From Apostichopus japonicus (lineage: Eukaryota > Echinodermata > Holothuroidea > Aspidochirotida > Stichopodidae), in assembly GCF_037975245.1 (NCBI RefSeq), contig NC_092579.1:19118678-19182677 (forward strand): a stretch of 64,000 bases of DNA, in the 5' to 3' direction. This document shows, one piece after another, positions 48,001 to 58,200 of this stretch; the stretch's first letter is position 1; each line of letters begins with the position of its first letter. The position numbers and the translations under genes are program-made. The notes under the pieces are model-generated. The model saw only the letters and a list, made by a program, of their open reading frames with translations, did not search any database and was not told the origin of the DNA.

Positions 48001-50575
48001 TACTGTGGGGATAAAAAATTGGCCATTATTCAGCCGCGATTTGATGAGATCTTGTCCAAATATTTTGATATTAAGAGCCAAACTCAATAATAATCATAAT
48101 AATAATAACAATACTGTTGGCCAAGAAAATAGAATAACTATAATTAATAAAATCTAGCCTGTATGAAATTTTGCCAAAAGGGCTTTTATGTCCATGGATA
48201 AAGTTTTTTGGGTAAAGAATTTTGTGGATGATATATTAATTTCATGGACCAATAATATTCCCTGGCATTTGATACACAACGTAACTTAAAAAATTGAGCA
48301 ACAACAGAAGGTATGAGTTTTTCCTAGTTGTGACAGATCTGTATCAAACACAGCTAGCAGGCAATACAATGCAGAAACTTTGCAATGAAAAGTAAGTACA
48401 TTTGTTCTTGTAGTAGTTACAAAAAAAAAAGTTTGAAAAGGAAATCTGTTCTTTCTATGAATTATTTTTCAACATGAAATACTAACCAATATCTCCTATC
48501 TTGAACTTCCTGGCAAGTTCATTGATGAAGAATTTTCTTCCCCAGCAGCTGACATTAATATAGTCCACAGGTGAGTCCCTGAGAGTGAAACTCATGACAG
48601 ATCGTTCCCCTCCATTATCTGACAACATTACATGGAAAAGAGAGAAGCAAAAATATCAGGGTTAGAATGGGATTCAAGTGATTTGGCCTCTCAGTCAAAA
48701 GATCAAATCCACTCTAGCAATACATTGTTTTTCTTTCTTTTCTGTTGCGCATGATTTCCAAAATTGTTTTTTGTTCATTCAATTATTACAACATAAAATA
48801 TGAGCTTCATTTGGTACTCACAATTAACCATTTAATAACTTATTTGTTACATAAATTTTCCGAGAATTAGACCATAACTTTTATACTTCTTGTAATACCT
48901 TATGCTAACAGTCAACAATTGTTAGTGCTATCATGAAAAATTTTCTGACATTTAAGATCTACGTTGAATTGTGCATTTGTGTGACGGAAACATGTGTTTT
49001 AGCGCCCTTTAAAAATGTGTCATTAAAACTTCATGAAGAATCTTATATCTTGAATATGACTTCAAAGAAATACTCACTGTGGATAAAAAAAAACCTCAAA
49101 AAGGAGAATATTTCATGATGTGACTTAACTTGATATGAGAAATTATTATAAGCTAATATTTCAATTAATAAAAAGAAATGAACAAAATTATAGAGTAAAC
49201 CTGATCCCCCACTGATCACAATTACAAATTTAATATGTCAAAAAAGGTTAAAAAATGTCTGCTTTGATTTAACACAACACATAAATATAAAAGTCACATG
49301 CCTGAATATATGTGGCTTCTTTTAAGCTGTTTTTTTTTTCTTTTGGGTTAGGTCAGGATATTGCTCACATCTAAACTTAGTTCCTTTGCCCTTGTTTTAC
49401 TTCATCTTAAGCCCTTTCAATGTTACTACACTTACTGTTCTGGTTCTTAATGGCTCTCGGGCACTGCTTTGCCAAAACAATTCCAATCAATGTCTAAAAA
49501 AAATTAGATTAGAAAGAAAATGTTTGATGAGTAATAAGTAGAAAAGAATGATTATCAGTTTTTCTAAATGTTTTATATATCATTCAAGTTAAGTCTATAT
49601 TTAAGATTGTTGTCAATTGTTGTCGGGAATTAAGTAAAAAAAGTATGCAGAAAAAATGAAAGCACTAGAATGTTAACATAGTCTCTCAGCAGCTATTTCA
49701 CATACTATTCCTAGTGTCAGAATCCAAGCAGTGTTATATACACTGTACAAATGAAACAATAGCAACACTCAGGATGGTACATTACACATTTCAATTACAG
49801 AATATTGTATGTTCACACTTATCCATTACACCTTTATGCAAAAGTAGGAAATGATTTTGGAATAAAAAATATATAAAGGTAGGAAAACAGTGGGAATTAG
49901 ATAGAAGAACAGAGTAGGACAAATGTTCATATGACTGTTCTAAACAGACAACATTATTCATGTTCATGCTGGATCAAGAAATGTCTGAAATCAAGAAAGT
50001 GAATAATATAGAAACATACAATTTTATTGCTTATATGACGCATGAGCCCGAGATGGCATAAAACAATATTTCCTAAGAATGTTTTACTTTCATAATTATG
50101 CAGAGCATTAGCACACTTTTTCATTAATTTGCCCCACTTCATGTATTGCAGTGCAGTTATCATTGTTACTTAACTCAGTTACTCATTGATATTTCTTCCA
50201 CAAACAAATTCTCATGGTTGTGAGAAAAAGAACTAGTTTGATACTTGCAGAAGGTACTTTTTGTGCCAACAACACATTTAGGAATAACTTAGTCCTTGCA
50301 ATGTATGAAAACAATAAGTGTTGAAGAAAAGTATATCAGAATATTTCAATATACAACTTACTACTTAGGCCATAAAACCATATTTTTCAGAAAGATAGCT
50401 CTGTATTTTAGGTGAGAAGGAAACTTACCACATCAGGTGTCTGTGGCCACAAATCTTTGATCCCTGTAGGCCCCGGTTGAGAAATGCTAGAAGTAGAATT
50501 ATTTGCGATAGCAGAGCCATCAGGCCATGTTGACTGACTTCCAAATTCACTGGGGATGTTGCTTGCCCACGACAT
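42031..50575 (-). CDS. MEIOB: MEIOB meiosis-specific OB-fold protein, complete, 12 exons
   Basis: The exons in transcript order are 50575-50429, 49493-49436, 48618-48487, 48002-47927, 47503-47311, 46762-46662, 45995-45940, 45013-44918, 44135-44040, 43722-43575, 43048-42859 and 42219-42031. They sum to 1482 nt (493 aa; human about 442-471) and all phases agree. Family matches include SFTLRDSPVDYINVSCWG, LGEILSNGQNLS, KRCEVKLLDET, IFITNPD, ISTIKDVY, LSDHTGTVAG and LLGCTVDEFM. A Cys motif C368-x2-C371-x10-C382-x4-C387 inside the third OB fold matches the RPA1-like zinc site. MEIOB works with SPATA22 and RPA on single-stranded DNA in meiotic recombination. The protein starts with about 49 residues before the first OB strand (TLIGIVLAK), longer and more Ser/Pro-rich than in mammals. 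The head-to-head neighbour is peflin. Confidence 0.93.
44195..44425 (-). mobile_element. tRNA-derived SINE, minus strand, in a MEIOB intron
   Basis: Read on the minus strand, the head GGCTCAGTGGTTAACGCC (A box) and ATCGAGTTCGAGTCAC (B box) is tRNA-like. The body runs to a terminal region near 44195 that contains GCTTGCAGGAGGACC. It sits in the intron between the 45013-44918 and 44135-44040 exons in the same orientation as the gene. Confidence 0.75.
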
Positions 50576-52282
50576 TGATGCAAGAGCTATTCAGCACTAA
50601 AAAAGAAGAAAAAACAAGGAAAAAAGAGAAAAGCAATAAGTATAGCCAAACCGAAAGTATTTTGTTTCGTAGAAACATATAAGTAGATAGGCTAGCCTAT
50701 CTTGGTCAATTGTGCCTAGCTAGGCTATTCAGTTTGAAATAACTCATGCCATCACAATAATTTAGGCCCTAACTATACGTCAGACCATATTACTAGGCCA
50801 AATGGACTAGCCTAATTGCACAAACTTGAACCTCTTGTGTTTATTTGTCTAGACATAATGCTGTTAGAAGGTAAATGCTTCATGAGAAAGTTTTACGGCT
50901 AATGTTAGCTGGTCTAGCCTTGCCTAAAGGTGATGTGTTGTATTTCTAGTGAACCAAGGATGAAGGCTATGCCTAGGGTACTTTGCATGGATACCACTGA
51001 GTCGTGGCTTAGCATTAGGCCTAGCCAACCTAATCTGGGCCTACCATTAGTGTAAGTACTGTTACTGTTAGACATAACCTAATTTAGGGCTAACTGCCTG
51101 TCGAAATATTGATCTTTTCAGTGGTCTGAGTTAGGCTATCCCGTCGCGTACGAACAGGTAAATATAAGTTAAGTAACACTGTTACTATCAGCATAACTTA
51201 GACTAAGTGAGGCATGGTGGCCGAGTCGGTGAAAGGTTCAAACTCACGACAATATTAAACGTATTGGGATTAATAGTTTACAAAATGAATATTAATGAAA
51301 GTAGCCTAAGTAACCTAGGAAACGAAAAAGCAGGTAAATGTCTATGATCCTTCGGCAGTTCTCGTCACGAGAATCTAATACTTAGTAGCAGAATTACATT
51401 GAATTCTACGACAGGCAGATCAGGGTGGTGTCTCCGCAATACCAAAGATTCTACTACAAAAACAGAAAAGTTTTCCTTAAAATTTCGTTGTCAAATAGCA
51501 TGCAAATCAAGATCTTATTCAACTGACTTCATCCTGGGCGGAATGTGATTGGAGCAAAGTAATTAACAGAAGTTATGATTCATCATCGAACTGCGCAGAC
51601 TCAGCTTTATAGCGACAGCTACAGGTGGCATACTCCTATTAAAGTTTATATCCATCAGCTTGATTGTTCTCCTGTTTCAGGAAAAGTGCCAAAAAGCAGC
51701 AGGAGAACATCTTTTTTGACCTGTCAGTAATCATGATCTTTTTTTGTGGCTCGCATGTAGAAGAGCTTGAAAGGAAGTAAATGTGGTACAAAAATCAGGT
51801 CAATTGAGGCAATGTTAGACCCCTTTAGGCCTCCCAGGAGCAGTGTACGAAAATTGTTTACTACTGAGTGAAAAGGTTTGTTCTGTGTTTACAAGTGACG
51901 AAAACTTCAGGCTCTGATAGAAAAAATCTGCGCGGTCATGATACGGAATATTAGTGGTGCCATGATAGGCCAACTTGTCAGCTATCCAGTAATGGGTGGC
52001 GTTTAGCTAGTGAGAATTTCTATATAGACTTAGAGATCACATTACTTTTGTGATTTAATGTGTAAGTCAAAATGGCTTTTAATGGGCGTATACTACCTAC
52101 AGCAACGAGGTAAATGAATGATTCATTTACCTCGTTGACCTACAGCAGAAAGGAACCAACTAACATATTGTAACTGCCATATATGTATTCACTACATTCT
52201 TCCTGAACACCACACCGAAGACTGCTTACAAGCTAGTCGTACGAAGTCTTACAACATATAGGCCTTATGTACATTTTTAACC
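50576..52282. promoter_or_regulatory. Head-to-head gap between MEIOB and PEF1
   Basis: The start codons diverge across about 1.7 kb. The interval is rich in words such as CCTAGCC and GGCCTA. No clear TATA box or known promoter motif was identified. An inverted pair AATGATTCATTTACCTCGTT / AACGAGGTAAATGAATGATT centred near 52117 forms a near-perfect palindrome about 170 bp upstream of the PEF1 ATG. Confidence 0.4.
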
Positions 52283-55200
52283 ATGGCATGGCAAGGACAG
52301 CAACCGCCAGCCTTCAATCCTGCTTACAACACACAATATGCAAGTTTTTTCTTTGTTATTTTCACTAAATTACTACGTTAGATCTATAGGTCTAGTTCCG
52401 TCTATGTGATCAGTTCACCTTACTAGCATTAAAACGTCAGTACCGGTTACACGAAATTACATTGCTACTGACAATGTTCACACTTGGCTAAGTTCCAGTG
52501 TTTTACCATGCAAACGGTTGAACAGACTTTTTACGGAGCTTTGAACAGATCGTGGGTTTCCTATCAATCATCAGTAAAATGTTGCTAATATAGACCAAAG
52601 ACTAGCGCTATTACCCCGATAGTGGCTTTGTAACTCTAACATTACTACTACTGTAGTGTTATGCCCCTAATTTGTCTTACTCCTACTTCCTATTCCTAGC
52701 ACTATGGCCTAACTGTCATGTCTAACTGAATGAAGGCTGAAGTAAGTTAGCGTAGACTACATTGGATTGGTGTTAAAAACACTAACAGGTGCATAGTTGA
52801 TATACTGTTAGCAGTTTGTAGCTGTACTATAAAGCATGATGCTACTGCACTTAAGTGGTTAATTTGGGATGGTAGTAACATGTACTTATTAGTACTACCA
52901 ATGTAATGTGTATATTTCATCCAACAACACTGTCAATGGAAGGAAGAATGCACTAATAATCTTTGCGATATTTTTGCAATAATTGTGAATATTTACAGCT
53001 TTATTGATTATCACCTGACCAAAAGAATAATACAAAACTCCTTGCTGTGTAATGATCTGTTTACTTATGTTTAGTGAAATGCTTGTATTCATTGTTATTC
53101 ACCCTATATTATGAACAATTGTGTTTGGCATGGTCATTGTTTTGTTGAGGATTTTCCTATGTGACAACATTGCCATCCAGACTACTTTAATTTTAAAATG
53201 TAGGATAATCTAACTAATTGAAATTGGTGTCATTTCCATCATGAATTACTTAGCAGATGCTTATTTCACTTTCACAGAATCAACCACAAGGTAGCAACCC
53301 TTCCGCACCACCAACACAGACTGCACCGCCGTATAACCCTTATCAGCAAACCCCTCCTCGTGGTTATCAACAAACCCCTCCAGGTGGATACCAACAAACC
53401 CCTCCTGGTGGGTATCAACAAACCCCTCCCGGTGGATATCAACAAACTCCTCCTGGTGGGTATAGTGGTGCACCCACTGGATATGGAGGTGCACCCACTG
53501 GGTATGGAGGAGCACAGGCAGGAGGTTATCCAGGCCACCCACCTACAGGCTATGGGGCACCTGGCTATGGTACTGGAGCCCCTCCAGGAGCAGATCCAAA
53601 CCTATGGGCTTGGTTTCAGGTAATTAATCTTTGAAGTATGTACAAATTCCATAGTTATGGTAGATTAAATTACAAATTTGGATGATGATAACTTCAAGCT
53701 AATTAATTTGAAATCATCTAGCAAATTTTTAGCGCACCAAACTTGACAGCTGTAGCGATGACTGTTAAAGTGCAATTGCATGATTGGAGGCATTTGAAAA
53801 CAGAGTTGTAAGTTTTGTAACGAGCTGCTTCAATTTAACATTGATTTGAGACACTTTCAGTAATTTACATCAAGTAATGGTATTACTGTGAAGCGTATTC
53901 TAGTTATTGTTATTGTGAAGCGTATTCTGCAGCACCCCCCTCAGCCCCCCTCACCCCCCCCCAAAAAAAACTTGTTCAAGTCAAATTACTGTTTTTATAC
54001 TCAAGTTATTACCAGTTACAACACTGCTGAAATAGCACAAGGTTCCAACTTCTTTGTACTTTTCTGAGTTTGGAAGGGGGATGAGGGAGGGGGGGGGGTG
54101 TAAGAGTAAGGGCAAGGAGAGGAGGGAAATGTTGCTCATCATTCATTCACTATGAAGGAGACTTCACCCATTGAGTTTTACACAAAATTACAGGCAGTGA
54201 ATGTATCAAGAAATGGTTCAATCAAGGCAGAAGAGTTACAGCAAGCCCTCTTGAATTCAAATTGGTCGACTTTCAAACGAGAGACCTGCGAAACCATGAT
54301 CAGAACGTTCGACCAAAAGAGGTTGGGAAGCAAAGAGTAATTTATTGTGGTTTGCTGTGCTGTGCAGTGCTCGCATGCAAAAACATGATTGTTCCTTTCG
54401 ACTTTGCTGAAACAGCAGTTTGACGTACAAGAAGATGACATCACCGTTGACTTGACTGAATGTGTGTGCAAGTTTTGTGTTTCAACAGAAATGTGAGGAA
54501 ACTGACACACCTAAATAAATATTGTGGTTTCTTCACAATCATCTGTTACTCTATAGATAGTGGTTGACAACATAAACTTTCTGAGGTTCAGCTATATGTG
54601 GCTTTGACTAACATACATGGACTTCCCTATAAATTTCCCTTTTTCCTTCAAACAAAAGTTTTCAATTGGGCCTTTTGAAAAAACGAAAAAAAAAGGACTG
54701 GTTTCGTGTATCACAAATTTATCATGAACTGTGTTTATCCTTGAAGAAATGTAAGCCAGACTAAATACTGTAAATTCAAAAAAAGAGAAAAAAGATACCA
54801 TGGATATAACATGGGTATTAGTTCTAGTAAGTATAGTACAATGATATAGTGTTTGATTCAGAGGAATGTTTGGCTTGATATAGATCCACTACTGCCCAAA
54901 TTTGACTGGGTAAATACCTTTTGTGTACAGTTACAGTAGTACAAATTTGGAAATTTAGGGCTATTTATTGGCTAAAGGCCAGTGAATTTTGCTGCCTGTC
55001 AGTAAAAAAGCCTCGTACAGTAACTGATGTGTGAGAATTGGATTTTATCCAGTTGGTGTTTCAAACACTGGCAATTTTCTAGCAAGTGGCTATGATCTTG
55101 AAATTCATTTTCTAGGACTCCAGTGCATGCATTCCACTCATTGAAATCCTTTCCTCAACAAGGCAGTATCTTTTGTACCCCACTCATTGCATGTAAATGT

Positions 55201-58200
55201 AAATTTTCCACAAATGTTCACATAATCTACAGAGTAACTTTAGTATGTTGCAAAGAGGCTCATGCAATCCAACCAATGTGACCAACACTTTTCCTGCCCA
55301 TCCTCCTTGAATTTAAGTTAAATAATCACCTTGAAGCATACTTCGAATAATCAAATAAAAGATTAATAAAAATATCTTAGATAATTATTACCAAATATGT
55401 AGACATAATATAAAGGTTAATGTAAACCAATATTGAGTACCATTCAGCCAGATGATTTTGAGCATAATGAATCTTCTTGTTTTACCAGGCAGTCGATGTA
55501 GATCACAGTAACTCTATAACGGCCCTAGAGTTGAGGCAAGCTCTGGTCAACGGTAATTGGACAACATTTAATGAAGAATCTTGCCGACTAATGATCGGAA
55601 TGTTTGATAAAGATAGGTGGGGATTATTTGATTTATTTCATTTCACAATCTGTCAAAATTTTACAATTAGATGTTAAGAATATTCAAAGAAAAAAATCGT
55701 TCAGTCCCCAGATGAGAATAGTCAGTGGTATATTCCCTGTGCTGTTATATAGTGTTAGCCTGTGATTTCAAGTAATACATTCAAGGGATATACACAATTC
55801 CATAGCAAACCTTGAGGAGGACACAGTGTAAAATGGCTAGGGAGGTAGCCGAATATGTTGATGGTAAAGTCTCTTAAGGCATTTTGTTTTCAAATTATCC
55901 TAAACGACTTTTTTTTGAAAGAGAATGGCTGCAAACCTGTAGGGCTATTGGGAAAGTTTCGAATATAGCACTTGATACAGAATAAGGGATAACTGATGGA
56001 TGAGAATTAATTACTAATTCATAACTAATTTTGCTTTCCATATGTCCAAAATTTTGAATGCAAATTGTATAATTTCTAATTGTATACTGTGCATGACATG
56101 CAACTAGAGATTCAGTCTTTGACTTAATACCCAAACGGACGACAAGGCTTGGTGTTGTGTTCATTGGTAACATGTTGTTCTTCAGGAGGAGTCCTAAGTT
56201 GTCATACTTCTATTTAAGTACTCTGATACTTAGTAAAATTGTATCAGTTAAACCCACACTTTTACCGCATCCTTGTGATGATCGGACTTTTGTAAATTAT
56301 TTTGTGGTTTCACGGTACGGGATGACCCTCTCTGTGTAAAACTAGAGTTCAAAGGAATAGAGACTGACTTGTGACTTGATATTGAATGCAACCAAATGAT
56401 TCGCTACTAAAACATGACTTGTTACCTAGTCACCCGAAATATGACCAGGTGACTTGACTTGAGACCAAGTGATTTGATTTGTAACCAAACTGATATGACT
56501 ACTTGACTTGACGACTTTGAAGACTTTACCGGAAGACATTCTACTCGTTGACGACTGAATCCTTACTCTCTCTCTCAGTCATTTTAATTTCCTTTTAGTA
56601 TGAAACTTGTCTTTCTTTAGATTCTTCATTTCACTTGCAAACCATTCTTGTGAATTTGTTTCTGTGTAGAGAGTATGCATGTAATATACTTGTCTATCAT
56701 TTCCTGCTGTTTTTTTCTTGCTGTGCCTTTTCTTTGTATATAGTGTGCTGTTTGTATGCTTACTGTCTATTATACAGTACTACTCAATATTGCATGTACA
56801 GTATGTAAGTGATCTTCTTTCTTATGATATACTTAAATCATGGTTTAGTACAGTGGAAAGATAACTGTACGTGCACCAGACTATCTGTACGTATTGATTC
56901 TAAATAATTTATGATCAATAAAATTGTGAATAATGGATATTAAACTGACGTAGAAATTATAGACAATGGGAGAAGAGCGAAGAAGTTTATGGCTACGATT
57001 CTAGCCATACACTTGGCTACAATTCTAGCCATAAACTTCTTTGTTCTTTGCCAAATGAAAGTATAAATTTGTTGTATAATAAACTATAATCTAGTTAGCT
57101 ATTGTTTAATGCATCCTTACATATTCATAGTACATGTTGGGTCAAAACCTGTAGCCCAGGGGTTCCCTAACTGGGGTGCATGAACCCCAAGGGGGTGCAT
57201 GAGTTCATCCCAGGGGGTTCGTGAGACGTTTCGGAAAGTACAAACTAGAGTATTCTTTGTTGAACTAAAAAGTCTGATATATCATATAATTTATTAATGT
57301 ACAAAAGTCGTACCTACCAACAAACTCTACAATATTCCACTATGAACTTGATCTTTTACAAAGCACTGTTATACGTATTATAGTATAATAATGACTAAGA
57401 TCGTGTCTCGAAAAGTTGGGGGTTCGTGGACAACTCTGACATCCACAGGGGGTTCGTGGGGGGATAAAGTTAGGGAAACCCTGCTGTAGCCTGTACACAC
57501 AACTGGTGGGTGGTAGAAGGTACTCACATTAAAACTGGTATTTAGTAAAAGTATAATGAACACCTCAAACATGAGAATTGGTAGAATATTACACTGAATT
57601 TGAATGAAGACCATTATTCTATCGAAGACCTTATGGCAGAGTTCAAAAGATCCTGCATTCCTTATTGTTTCTGCTTTTCTATGAACGAACATAATGAAGT
57701 TGCTAAAAACAAGAAATACTGTTAATAAAAACAAAAATTCAAAATGTGTTTATAGATTCTTGTTTCTGATCTGTTGTTGCTTTTACTGTGAATACTATGT
57801 TTTTTTGGAGACTTACCTATAAAAGCTAAAACAAATAAAATTTTGTGGATATTAGAATGTGATTTTTTTGTTATTTGCCTTTCAGAGATGGAACTATCAA
57901 TTTCCACGAATTTGCAGCTTTATGGAAATACATACAAGACTGGAACCGCTGTTTCCAACAGTAAGTTTTCTCTTGTTTTTAACCACTGGACTACTTCATC
58001 TGTTATAATGGTGGTTAATAGAGTTCTTACACTCCTGATATCTTAGATTAGCACACAGACCATGATTAGAAAAGAGTAGTTTCAAGTAACAGAAGTGTAT
58101 ATTTTTACTTTGTTGTGAAAAGTATGTGTAAATAGGAAAATATAAACAACCGGGCTTTGCTTGCTTAATTTCTGTCTGGTTTCCTTGTATTTGTTGAAAG

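Noticed and set aside
51207-51250. tRNA-Ser/Leu-like fragment (GGTGGCCGAGTCGGTGAAAG)
   Set aside because: Only an A-box-like half is present. It is too short to call a tRNA or a SINE.
53261-53542. Minus-strand open frames opposite peflin exon 2
   Set aside because: Antisense shadows created by the in-frame 24-bp repeats.
53278-55616. Both EF-hand-1 exons used together to make a six-EF-hand protein
   Set aside because: The first copy ends in phase 2 and the second begins in phase 0, so joining them shifts the frame.
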